From Ovoidimarina sediminis (GTDB lineage Bacteria > Pseudomonadota > Alphaproteobacteria > Rhodobacterales > Rhodobacteraceae): DNA of 64,000 nucleotides. Every line of letters starts with the position of its first letter. Position 1 is the first letter of the stretch. A program made the position numbers and the translations under genes. Shown here piece after piece: positions 8,190-16,095 of this stretch. The notes beneath the pieces are model-generated. The model searched no databases, was not told where the DNA came from, and saw only the letters and a program-made list of their open reading frames with translations. The stretch is taken from positions 124,001-188,000 of the forward strand of contig NZ_JAWHTE010000006.1 in the NCBI RefSeq assembly GCF_032586175.1, in the 5' to 3' direction.

Positions 8190-9680
8190 ATGCCATCCGA
8201 TCTCGTGATCGTCTATCACCGCCAGCCCTACGAGGAAGTCGAGGAGAACGGCAAAACCGTTCTCCGCGAAAACGCCTCCCCCAATGGCATCGTGCCGACG
8301 CTGAAAAGCTTCTTCGGCCGCGTCTCCCATGGCGCGTGGATCGCCTGGAAACTGGCCGATGACGTCCAGAACCCGGGCTTCGAACAGAAGATCGAGATCA
8401 ACGACGTCTACGGTAAATACTCGGTCTCGCGCCTGCCGCTCTCGGCGGATCAGGTGCGCGAATTCTACCACGTGACGTCGAAGGAAGCGTTCTGGCCGAT
8501 CCTCCACGCCTTCAAGGAACGCTACAATTACGATCCCGTCGACTGGCAGAATTTCCGCGACGTGAACCGCCGCTTCGCCGAGGCCGCGGCGGCCGAGGCC
8601 GCCCATGGCGCGGTGGTCTGGATCCACGATTACAACCTCTGGCTCGTGCCGGGCTACCTGCGCTCGATGCGCCCCGATGTGCGGATCGCCTTCTTCCACC
8701 ACACCCCATTCCCCTCGGCGGATATCTTCAACGTCCTGCCCTGGCGGAAGGAAATCGCGCGCAGCTTGCTCGCCTGCGACGACGTGGGCTTCCACATCCC
8801 GCGCTACGCCGCGAACTTCGCCTCCGTCGCGCGCAGCCTCTTCGATGTCGACGTGACCGAGCGCGTGAAGGTGCCCGAGAAGTGGATTTCCGAAGGTACC
8901 GCGCTCACCGAACGCTCGATGCCCGCCGTGCTCTCCTTCGAGGGCCGTGAGATCGCGCTCTCCGTCACGCCCGTCGGCGTCGACACGGGCTTCATCGACA
9001 CCCGCGCCCGCGATCCGGAAACCGAACGCCGCGCCGCCGAGATCCGCGCGGGAATGGGCGACGCGAAGCTCATCCTCTCCGTGGGCCGCACCGATTACAC
9101 CAAGGGCGGCGTCGAACAGCTCGAAAGCTTCGAGCGCGTGATCGAGGCCAACCCCGATCTGCGCGGCAAGGTCAGGCTGATGCACGTCTCGGTCTCCGCC
9201 AACCGCAACATGGCGGCCTACGAAAAGATCCAGAACGAGATCGAGCAGGTCGCGGGCCGGATCAACGGCCGCTTCGGCTCCCTCGACTGGCAGCCGGTGG
9301 CGCTCATCTCCCGCGCCATCCCGTTCAGCGAACTCGTCGCCTATTACCGCGCGGCGGATGTCGCCTGGATCACGCCCTTGGCGGACGGGATGAACCTCGT
9401 CTGCAAGGAATTCGTGGCCTCCCGCGTCGACGGCGACGGCGTGCTCGTCCTGTCCGAATTCGCGGGCGCCGCCGTCGAACTGGGCGAGGCGGTCAGCACC
9501 AACCCGTTCTCGCACAGATCGCTCGACCGGATGATCCTCGCCGCCCTCGACATGCCCGAGGAAGAGCGCCGCGCACGGATGGAACGCCTGCGCGCCTCCG
9601 TCCTCTCGAACGACGTGCGCGAATGGCACCCGGGCACCATCGATCTGCCCGATGCGGGCGCCCTGATCCCGGCGGCCTGA
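8190..9680 (+). CDS. ggpS: Glucosylglycerol-phosphate synthase
   Basis: A retaining GT20-family glycosyltransferase that joins glucose from a nucleotide sugar to glycerol-3-phosphate, the committed step in making the osmoprotectant glucosylglycerol. The 496-residue protein strongly resembles cyanobacterial GgpS as I recall it: LVIVYHRQPYEE at the start, SPNGIVPTLKSFF, FYHVTSKEAFWPILH, VWIHDYNLWLVPGYLR, AFFHHTPFPSADIFN, and AWITPLADGMNLVCKEFV near the C terminus. These GgpS-type blocks distinguish it from trehalose-6-phosphate synthase. GAGGAG lies upstream of the ATG. Whether the donor is ADP- or UDP-glucose is open; adjacent galU favours UDP-glucose. Confidence 0.93.
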   Translation: MPSDLVIVYHRQPYEEVEENGKTVLRENASPNGIVPTLKSFFGRVSHGAWIAWKLADDVQNPGFEQKIEINDVYGKYSVSRLPLSADQVREFYHVTSKEAFWPILHAFKERYNYDPVDWQNFRDVNRRFAEAAAAEAAHGAVVWIHDYNLWLVPGYLRSMRPDVRIAFFHHTPFPSADIFNVLPWRKEIARSLLACDDVGFHIPRYAANFASVARSLFDVDVTERVKVPEKWISEGTALTERSMPAVLSFEGREIALSVTPVGVDTGFIDTRARDPETERRAAEIRAGMGDAKLILSVGRTDYTKGGVEQLESFERVIEANPDLRGKVRLMHVSVSANRNMAAYEKIQNEIEQVAGRINGRFGSLDWQPVALISRAIPFSELVAYYRAADVAWITPLADGMNLVCKEFVASRVDGDGVLVLSEFAGAAVELGEAVSTNPFSHRSLDRMILAALDMPEEERRARMERLRASVLSNDVREWHPGTIDLPDAGALIPAA

Positions 9681-9705
9681 CCGGGTCGAAATGCCCCGGC
9701 GAAAT

Positions 9706-9763
9706 GATAGCGAGTCGCTACTATCCCGCTGCGCGCGGCCTGGATAGTAGCGACTCGCTACTA
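9706..9763. repeat. Paired palindromes forming a 19-bp inverted repeat
   Basis: GGATAGTAGCGACTCGCTA at 9742-9760 is the exact reverse complement of 9708-9726, with a 15-nt spacer. Each arm is itself a dyad: TAGCGA-G-TCGCTA (9708-9720) and the longer TAGTAGCGA-C-TCGCTACTA (9745-9763, 19 bp, perfect). The centres are 40 bp apart. Such odd-centred dyads are typical of TetR-type operators. No T-run follows, so a simple intrinsic terminator is less likely. It lies between two convergent genes. Confidence 0.75.
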
Positions 9764-9818
9764 AATTCAGAGCCCGAATATGGTTAATTCGCGCAGCGTA
9801 CGGTCATTTCTGCACTGC

Positions 9819-9873
9819 GCTGTGTACGCCCTGTGTACGCGCTGTGTACGCCCTGTGCTCTCCCTGTCTGGGA
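9819..9873. repeat. 11-bp tandem repeats (CTGTGTACGC core)
   Basis: Three consecutive 11-bp units (9819-9829, 9830-9840, 9841-9851) differ only in their first base, followed by two degenerate units starting CCTGTG and CCTGTC to about 9873. CGTACG-like palindromes flank them near 9797 and 9883. The period is close to one helical turn. The region is non-coding between ggpS and the minus-strand oxidoreductase. No function can be assigned. Confidence 0.8.
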
Positions 9874-9892
9874 GGTAACGCTGCGTACGCCG

Positions 9893-12358
9893 CTAACACC
9901 TGATCTTCTCCATCCCCGGATCGTAAAGCGGCTTGAGCGAGGCGGTGGCCGCAAACCGCTCCCCCGCGATCTCGATCTCCCAGGTGCCGCTTTCCACGAT
10001 CTCGGCCGTCAGCGGCCTGTCGAGTTCGGCGAACCCGATCCCGACCGCGCCCCCAAGCGTATGGCCATAGCCGCCCACCTGAATATATCCGACTTGCGTA
10101 TTATCCATATAAATCAGCTCGTTACCGTGCATCAAAGGCTCGGGATCCTTTAGCAGGAATTGCAGCATCCGCGTCTTCGGTACGCCCTGGGCCTTGATCT
10201 CGGCCAGCGCGTCCCGCCCGATGAACCCCCCGGGCTTGTCCAGCTTCACGGCAAAGCCAAGCCCCGCCTCGATCGGGTTGTCGGTGTTGTCCACATCGAT
10301 CCCGAAATCGCGATAGGCCTTCTCCAGACGCAGTGAATTCAGCGTCTGCATGCCCGCGTTCCGCACCCCCAGATCCACGCCCGCACTCATCAAAAGATCA
10401 TAAGTTTGAACGGCTTGCGTGCTCGGCACATGCAGCTCCCAGCCCAACTCCCCGATGAACGTCACCCGGTAGGCCAGCACCACCGCATAGCCCACGTCGA
10501 TCTCCCGCGCGGTCATGAACGGAAAGCCCTCGTTCGACAGATCCGCCCCCGAAACCCGGCTCAGAAGCTCCCGCGATTTCGGGCCGTGCACGTTGATCTG
10601 GCACCGGCCCGCCGTGACATCGGTGATCGTAACATGTTCATCCGGCTGGATATTCCGTCGCATCCGCATCTCGGTGTGCCCGGCGGAGTTCTCGCCGACG
10701 ATCACCATGAACCGCTCCGGCCCCAGCCGCGTGACGGTCAGATCCGCCTCGAACCCGCCCCGCTCGTTCACCCAGGCGGTGTACACCACCCGCCCGGTCG
10801 CGCCGTTAATTTCGTTGCAGGACAGCCGGGACAGAATCGCACAGGCATCCCGCCCCTGAACCTCGAAACACGCCATCGAGGTCATATCCATCAAAACCAC
10901 CCCCTCCCGCGCCGCGCGGTGTTCTTCGGCGTGCCAGTTGAACCAGTTCTGACGGTACCAGGAATAGCTCTCGACCCGCGCCAGATCCGGCGTTGGCGCA
11001 AACCAATCAGGCTGTTCCCAGCCGTTTCCCTCGCTGAAAAAGGCACCTGCCTCTTTCAGCCGATCGTAAAGGACGGAACGCTTGACGTTCCGCGCAGTCT
11101 TGGGGCTTTCGTTGTGAAAATGCTGGCCGAACAGCTTGCCCAGAAGCTCCGGCGTCCGGTCGCGCCGGAAGGCCGGCGTCGCGAATTCCTTCGAGAACCG
11201 GTTGACGTTGATGCCCGTCACATCGATCGGCGGAAGCCCGTCCACCATCCAGTGCGCCAGCACCATCCCCGTCCCCGCACCATTCAGAATTCCCAGCGAA
11301 TTCATCCCGCAGGCGACCCAGAGATTGCGCATCTCGGGCGTCGGCCCGACGAGCGGCGCAAGGTCGGGGGTGAAGCTTTCCGGCCCGCAGAACAGCTTCT
11401 TCACCCCGTAGTTCATCGTATCGGGCACCCGCGAATAGGCCTTTTCAAGATCGGGCCCCACGCGATCCCAATCCGGGTCGATCTCGCCGAATTCCCAGGT
11501 GTCGGGGATGCCGTCCACCTTCCACGACGCCGCTCCCGGCTCGAAGAGGCCCAGCATCATCCCACCCACCTCCTCGCGGTAATAGGTATAGGTCGACGGG
11601 TCCTCGAGCACCGGAAGATCGCGCGGGAGGCCGGGGATCGCCTCGGTAATGAGGTAGTAATGTTCCGCCGCCTGAAGCGGCAGGTTCACGCCATGCGCCT
11701 CCCCAAGCTGGCGCGACCACATGCCCCCGCAGATCACCACGTTCTCGGCCGAAATCGCCTGCCCGTCGCCGGTGCGCACCCCCGTCGCGGTGCCGTTCTG
11801 CGCGGTGATCTCGGTAACCCGCACGCCTTCGAAGAACCGCACGCCGTGGGTCCGCGCGCCCTTGGCAAGCGACATCGTCACGTCGACCGGGTTCGCCCGG
11901 CCATCCTCGGGGATGTAGAACGCGCCGACGACGTTCGAGAAATCGCCGATCGGGAACAGATCCTGCGCCTCCCTGACGGAAACCTCGTGGCAGTTGATCC
12001 CGAACCGCTGCATGAAGGGCGCCACGCGCCGCATTTCGTGCACCCGTTCCTCGTTTGTCGCGATCTGAAGATAGCCGACCTCGCGGAAGCCCGTGGGCAT
12101 CCCCGTTTCGGCCTCGAGATTGGCGTAAAGATCGCGGCCATGGGTGTAGATCGTGCATTCGGCCTCGGATTTCAGAAGCCCCGCCACGATCAGCCCCGCC
12201 GCGTGCCAGGTGGTGCCCGAAGTCAGCTGCCCCTGCTCCAGCACCACGACATCGGTGTGCCCGAGCTTCGCGAGGTGATAGGCGGTATTCGTTCCGATCG
12301 ACCCGCCGCCGATGATGACGGTCTGGGCGTGTCTTGGCAGCGAATCTGGCATCGGCAT
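9893..12358 (-). CDS. Dimethylglycine/sarcosine dehydrogenase-like flavoprotein with GcvT domain
   Basis: A cytoplasmic 821-residue enzyme predicted to demethylate an N-methylated amino acid, passing the methyl group as formaldehyde or methylene-THF. The N-terminal DAO domain (about 10-380) opens with VIIGGGSIGTNTAYHLAK; SGTTWHAAG holds His52, the residue that covalently carries FAD in mammalian DMGDH. A linker and the GcvT folate-binding domain (about 440-810) follow. I chose ATG at 12358 (ATG 12352 is equally possible); the open frame runs back to 12529 but those residues look unrelated. A 31-bp operator-like element lies 47 bp upstream. Substrate could be dimethylglycine, sarcosine or a related N-methyl compound. 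Confidence 0.85.
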   Translation of the reverse strand: MPMPDSLPRHAQTVIIGGGSIGTNTAYHLAKLGHTDVVVLEQGQLTSGTTWHAAGLIVAGLLKSEAECTIYTHGRDLYANLEAETGMPTGFREVGYLQIATNEERVHEMRRVAPFMQRFGINCHEVSVREAQDLFPIGDFSNVVGAFYIPEDGRANPVDVTMSLAKGARTHGVRFFEGVRVTEITAQNGTATGVRTGDGQAISAENVVICGGMWSRQLGEAHGVNLPLQAAEHYYLITEAIPGLPRDLPVLEDPSTYTYYREEVGGMMLGLFEPGAASWKVDGIPDTWEFGEIDPDWDRVGPDLEKAYSRVPDTMNYGVKKLFCGPESFTPDLAPLVGPTPEMRNLWVACGMNSLGILNGAGTGMVLAHWMVDGLPPIDVTGINVNRFSKEFATPAFRRDRTPELLGKLFGQHFHNESPKTARNVKRSVLYDRLKEAGAFFSEGNGWEQPDWFAPTPDLARVESYSWYRQNWFNWHAEEHRAAREGVVLMDMTSMACFEVQGRDACAILSRLSCNEINGATGRVVYTAWVNERGGFEADLTVTRLGPERFMVIVGENSAGHTEMRMRRNIQPDEHVTITDVTAGRCQINVHGPKSRELLSRVSGADLSNEGFPFMTAREIDVGYAVVLAYRVTFIGELGWELHVPSTQAVQTYDLLMSAGVDLGVRNAGMQTLNSLRLEKAYRDFGIDVDNTDNPIEAGLGFAVKLDKPGGFIGRDALAEIKAQGVPKTRMLQFLLKDPEPLMHGNELIYMDNTQVGYIQVGGYGHTLGGAVGIGFAELDRPLTAEIVESGTWEIEIAGERFAATASLKPLYDPGMEKIRC

Positions 12359-12404
12359 TGTCCCATTGCGAAGCGGTATCCTGCGAGTAGCAAGTGCCGT
12401 TGCG

Positions 12405-12435
12405 CAGATCAATTGATTGAATGCACATTCAGTGG
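12405..12435. promoter_or_regulatory. Operator-like element A, shared with 25059-25088
   Basis: Contains TGAATG-CA-CATTCA inside a 31-bp stretch that matches the element at 25059-25088 except for one inserted base and the two central bases of the dyad. It lies 47 bp upstream of the minus-strand DMGDH-like gene and 93 bp upstream of the plus-strand methyltransferase, so it could control both. The dyad resembles TetR/BetI-type sites; the TetR encoded at 29302 is the best candidate binder. Confidence 0.6.
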
Positions 12436-12527
12436 GCAGGCGCCTGCTTTCGCCCCGCCAGCCCACCGATTGGGCTTGTTGCGGCCTCGGGAATCGCGTT
12501 TCAATCCTGTGAAACAGGGGGCGCGAC

Positions 12528-13307
12528 ATGACCGACGAGATACTTTACGACCAGCAGGCCATCGGGTTTCTGGAACATATCTGGGGCGAAGGTTTCCTGT
12601 CTCCCGGCGGCCCGGAAGAGGTGGCGCGCGTCATCGAAGGCGTCGATATCGCGGGCAAGCATGTGATGGATATCGGCTGCGGATCGGGGGCCTGCGCGGT
12701 GCTTCTGACGCGCGATCACGGCGCGGCCCATGTCACCGGCATCGATGTGGAGGATCCGGTCTGCGAGGCCGCGCGGCACCGGGCCGAACTCGAAGGCGTG
12801 GCCGACCGGATCACCATCAAGAAGGTGACGCCGGGCCCCTTCCCGTTCGACGACGAAACCTTCGACGTCGTGTTTTCGAAGGATTCGATCATCCACATCC
12901 CCGACAAGGTGGCCATGGCGGCGGATGCGTTTCGCGTGCTGAAGCCCGGCGGCTGGTTCGCGGCGTCGGATTGGCTGATCGGCCACGACGGCCCGCCCTC
13001 GCCCCAGATGGCCGATTACATCGCCGAAGAGGGGCTGGAATTCGCGATGGCCTCGCCCCGCGCCTATGCCGAGGCGATGAAGGCGGCCGGGTTCGAGGAG
13101 GTGGAACTCGTGAACCGCAACCCGTGGTATGCCGGCGTCGCGGCCGGCGAGCTTGCCTGGCTCAAGGGCCCCGAACGCCCCGCGCTTTCGGATCGGCACG
13201 GGAAGGAGTTCATCGATCACCAGGTGGCGATCTGGACGAAGCTCGTGGGCGTTCTCGAAAGCGGGGAGCATTGCCCCCATCACATCCGGGGGCGGAAGCC
13301 CGCGTGA
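12528..13307 (+). CDS. SAM-dependent methyltransferase, phosphoethanolamine N-methyltransferase-like
   Basis: A 259-residue class I methyltransferase. SAM-binding motif I is VMDIGCGSGACAV (about residues 46-58), the acidic strand end is GIDVEDP, and the segment FSKDSIIHIPDKVAMAADAFRVLKPGG resembles phosphoethanolamine/choline-pathway N-methyltransferases, read here only as family similarity (motif about residues 120-145). It may methylate a small amine. It is divergent from the DMGDH-like gene and shares element A, and overlaps the following GNAT gene by GTGA. An alternative is a generic UbiE/arsenite-type methyltransferase. Confidence 0.8.
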   Translation: MTDEILYDQQAIGFLEHIWGEGFLSPGGPEEVARVIEGVDIAGKHVMDIGCGSGACAVLLTRDHGAAHVTGIDVEDPVCEAARHRAELEGVADRITIKKVTPGPFPFDDETFDVVFSKDSIIHIPDKVAMAADAFRVLKPGGWFAASDWLIGHDGPPSPQMADYIAEEGLEFAMASPRAYAEAMKAAGFEEVELVNRNPWYAGVAAGELAWLKGPERPALSDRHGKEFIDHQVAIWTKLVGVLESGEHCPHHIRGRKPA

Positions 13308-13906
13308 TACCGCATCTGGGCGCAGGCGATCTGGTGCTTGAGACACCGCGCCTGACGCTGTCGCCGATCACGATGGCGGACCGGGATATCGCGGTGCGCG
13401 TCCTCTGTGATCCCGCCGTCATGCATTACATCACCGAAGTGCCGATGACGGTGGCGGAGGTCGACCGGCATATGCCGAACGCCGTCCTGCGGGGCGCGGG
13501 GGGCCGTATCGGCATCTGGGTGATCCGGCGCAGGGATACCGGCGAGAAGATCGGGGATTGCCTTCTGATGCCGGTCCCGATCGACGAGGACGATTACGAC
13601 TGGTCGCTCGTCCGGCCCGGGATCTATCCGCCGGGGCAGATCGAGATCGGCTATCTTCTGGTGCCGGAGGCCTGGGGGCAGGGATTTGCGACCGAGGCCT
13701 GCGGGCGGCTCCTGCGCTTTGCGTTCGAGGAAACCGCCCTGACCGACGTCGTCGCCACGACCGATCCGGAAAACAGCGCGTCGCAGGCCGTGCTCGGGAA
13801 ATGCGGGCTGAAGCCGCTTGGCCTGAAGCGCGCCTATGCCAGCGACAATGTGGCCTGGTTCGGGATCACGCGGGAGGGCTGGCTGAACCGGGACGGCGCG
13901 CGATAG
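13304..13906 (+). CDS. GNAT N-acetyltransferase (RimJ/RimL type)
   Basis: A 200-residue acetyl-CoA-dependent transferase. It begins with LVLETPRLTLSPITMADRD, typical of RimJ/RimL-like GNATs, and has the acetyl-CoA loop region EAWGQGFATEACGRLLRFAF and the late DPENSASQAVLGKCGLK segment. GTG at 13304 overlaps the methyltransferase stop (GTGA) and is preceded by GGGGGCGGAA; a much longer open frame upstream is antisense to other genes and is not real. It probably acetylates a small amine or a protein N terminus; substrate unknown. Confidence 0.85.
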   Translation: MIPHLGAGDLVLETPRLTLSPITMADRDIAVRVLCDPAVMHYITEVPMTVAEVDRHMPNAVLRGAGGRIGIWVIRRRDTGEKIGDCLLMPVPIDEDDYDWSLVRPGIYPPGQIEIGYLLVPEAWGQGFATEACGRLLRFAFEETALTDVVATTDPENSASQAVLGKCGLKPLGLKRAYASDNVAWFGITREGWLNRDGAR

Positions 13907-13918
13907 GCGCCCGCCCGG

Positions 13919-14713
13919 TCACGAGTTCCAGTAGTTTCCGTCCGGGTCGCCCGGGTAGACCCCGAGATACGACCCGTGGGACTGGTAGCCCATGAGCCGG
14001 CGGACCGGATCGGGAAAGCTTTCGGCGATGTCGCGCGGGACGGTCAGGTACTGGTTTTCCTCCTGCCGGAGCCAGCCCAGCGAATAGGTGGTGATCAGCC
14101 CCGCGCGGGGCACGGCGGTGTTGTTCTGCCCGCCCGCGTGGACCGCGCGGCCGAGGTAGAACAGGATCGATCCGCGCGGCATCACCGCCTGGGCCACCTC
14201 GCCTTCGGTGATGCCCTCGATCTCGCGCATGTCCTGCGAGCCGGGGACGACGCGGGTCGCGCCGTTTTCCGCCGTGAACTCGGTGAGCGCCACCATGGCC
14301 GAGATCTGCCACTCGATGCCGGGCACGCGGACGGGATAGAAATCGTCGTCGCGGTGGAGAACCTGATCGCCCTCGCCCGGCATGATCTCGATCGCCGTGG
14401 ACGAGCCGATCCGGTAGCTTTCGCAATGGGGCAGAAGCACCTTGTCGGCCACCCCCAGAACGAGGGGATGGGCGAGGATATCGGCCGCCCGGCGCGACAG
14501 CGCAAGGATGCCGCCGAGGCGCCTAGTGCGGTACCCGTTGAAATCATTTGCGAATTTCAGGCCCTGTTCATCGAAGGGCCCGCGAAAATCGGCAAGAACC
14601 TCGTCGACCAGATCGGGCGGCACGGCATTTTCGACGATCGCCGCGCCATCGGCCATGAGCCGGGCACCAACGGTTTCGATATCGGCAGAAAGGCGGGCGA
14701 TCTCAGGCATCAT
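13919..14713 (-). CDS. Phytanoyl-CoA dioxygenase (PhyH) family Fe(II)/2-oxoglutarate oxygenase
   Basis: A 264-residue cytoplasmic oxygenase of the PhyH family, which includes ectoine hydroxylase. The iron-binding HxD is in QVLHRDDDFY, the distal histidine in GRAVHAGGQNN, and the 2-oxoglutarate arginine in TAVPRAG. It is the last gene of a five-gene minus-strand operon and overlaps the aminotransferase stop, so translation is coupled; ATG 14710 is an equally good start. Predicted role: hydroxylation of a small substrate, possibly oxidative opening of an amine or betaine taken through the rest of the operon. Substrate not known. Confidence 0.82.
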   Translation of the reverse strand: MMPEIARLSADIETVGARLMADGAAIVENAVPPDLVDEVLADFRGPFDEQGLKFANDFNGYRTRRLGGILALSRRAADILAHPLVLGVADKVLLPHCESYRIGSSTAIEIMPGEGDQVLHRDDDFYPVRVPGIEWQISAMVALTEFTAENGATRVVPGSQDMREIEGITEGEVAQAVMPRGSILFYLGRAVHAGGQNNTAVPRAGLITTYSLGWLRQEENQYLTVPRDIAESFPDPVRRLMGYQSHGSYLGVYPGDPDGNYWNS

Positions 14714-16082
14714 ATTCACGGCTGATCTGTTCCAGCCCCTTTTCCATGATGTCGAACATGTCGCCGATCTGTTCCTCGGTGATGATGAGCGGCGGCGAGA
14801 AGACGGCCATGTTTCCGAACGGACGCAGGAGAAGCCCCATCTTTTCGCAGGCATCGTCGAGCTTCTGGCCGAATTTCAGCTTCTCGCTGTAGGTATCCTT
14901 CTCAAGGTCCGGGCGGCATTCGATGCAGCCCAGAAGCCCTTCGCCCCGCGCATCGCCCACGATATCGAACTTTTCCTTGATCTCGCGCATCCGGCCCTGG
15001 AACAGCGGGGTGACCTTGCGGACATGGCCCAGGATATCCTCGCGTTCCATGATCTCGATATTCTTGATCGCGGCGGTACAGCTGACCGGATGCCCGGAAT
15101 AGGTGTAGCCGTTGTAGAACACGTCATCGCCTTCCGCCTCTGCCGCGCGCTGCATGAGCGCGTCCGAGATGATGCAGGCGCCGAGCGGCAGGTAGCCCGA
15201 GGTGAGCCCCTTCGCGCAGGTGATCATGTCGGGCACGATGTCGAACACCTCCTCCGAGGCGAACCAGTGGCCGAGGCGGCCGAAGCCCGTCACCACCTCG
15301 TCGGAGATGTAGAGGATGTCGTTGGCGCGGCAGATCTCGAGCGTGCGCTTGTGGTAGCCGGGCGGCGGGACGATCACACCACCGGAACTGAGAACCGGTT
15401 CGGCAATGAAGGCGGCGATCCGGTCGGCCCCGATCACGTCGATAGCCTTCTGCAGATCTTCGACCTTGGCATCGCACCACGCCTCGAGGCTGACGCCCGC
15501 GGGGCGGTGATAGGGGTTCACGTCGGGCAGGAAGTGAACCAGCTCCTCGGCCTTGTCGAACTGCGTCTTGAAGCGTTCCTTGCCGGTGACGGTGGCGGCG
15601 AGGAAGGTGGAACCGTGGTAGCCGCGCTCGCGCCCGATCACGATCTTCTTTTCCGGCCGCCCGAGGCGGTTGTTGATGAAGAAGGCCGTGCGCAGCGCGG
15701 TGTCGACGGCGGTTGAGCCGCCAGTGGTGAAATGGACGGTGTTCAGGTCACCCGGGCTGCGTTCCGCGATCATGCGGGCGAGGACCGAGGCGGGTTCGGT
15801 CGTGAACGACCAGGGCGAGGCATAGGGCATTTCCATCACCTGCGCCGCGATCGCATCGGCCATTTCCTTGCGGCCATAGCCGATCTGGGCGCACCACATG
15901 CCGCCGGGCCCATCGATGTAGCGCTTGCCCTCGGCATCCCAGAGATAGATGCCGTCGGCGGTGTTCACGCGCATGTATTCATCGGTTCCGAACCCTTCGA
16001 CCGCGGCCCACGGGTGCAGGTGGTGATCCCGATCCCATTCGGCGATTTCCTGATCGGTGGGGGTGTTGGCGTTGACGGTCAT
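14703..16082 (-). CDS. Class III (omega) aminotransferase
   Basis: A 459-residue PLP-dependent enzyme of the subgroup using pyruvate with omega-amino acids or diamines. Visible are GGSTAVDTALRTAFF, the YHGST phosphate-site segment, FIAEPVLSSGG, the SDEVVTGFGR aspartate that contacts PLP, and the Schiff-base Lys291 in CAKGLTSGY. GGAG precedes the ATG. It lies 13 bp after the GcvT-like gene and overlaps the PhyH start. A second, related aminotransferase is at 43619 in the polyamine locus; both have the catalytic lysine at residue 291. Substrate here is probably an amine released by the upstream flavoproteins. Confidence 0.88.
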   Translation of the reverse strand: MTVNANTPTDQEIAEWDRDHHLHPWAAVEGFGTDEYMRVNTADGIYLWDAEGKRYIDGPGGMWCAQIGYGRKEMADAIAAQVMEMPYASPWSFTTEPASVLARMIAERSPGDLNTVHFTTGGSTAVDTALRTAFFINNRLGRPEKKIVIGRERGYHGSTFLAATVTGKERFKTQFDKAEELVHFLPDVNPYHRPAGVSLEAWCDAKVEDLQKAIDVIGADRIAAFIAEPVLSSGGVIVPPPGYHKRTLEICRANDILYISDEVVTGFGRLGHWFASEEVFDIVPDMITCAKGLTSGYLPLGACIISDALMQRAAEAEGDDVFYNGYTYSGHPVSCTAAIKNIEIMEREDILGHVRKVTPLFQGRMREIKEKFDIVGDARGEGLLGCIECRPDLEKDTYSEKLKFGQKLDDACEKMGLLLRPFGNMAVFSPPLIITEEQIGDMFDIMEKGLEQISREYDA

Positions 16083-16095
16083 TACTCTGTCTCCA

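Noticed and set aside
9819..9873. Possible CRISPR array
   Set aside because: Repeat units are 11 bp with no spacers, and no cas genes are in the window.
12359..12527. A classical DnaA-dependent origin at the skew switch
   Set aside because: No TTATCCACA-like boxes, no AT-rich unwinding region and no dnaA, gidA, parAB or rep genes nearby; the skew change alone is reported as a finding.
10406..13906. An open frame of 1166 codons on the plus strand
   Set aside because: Most of it is antisense to the DMGDH-like gene or out of frame with the methyltransferase; only the final 200 codons (from 13304) encode a real protein, the GNAT.
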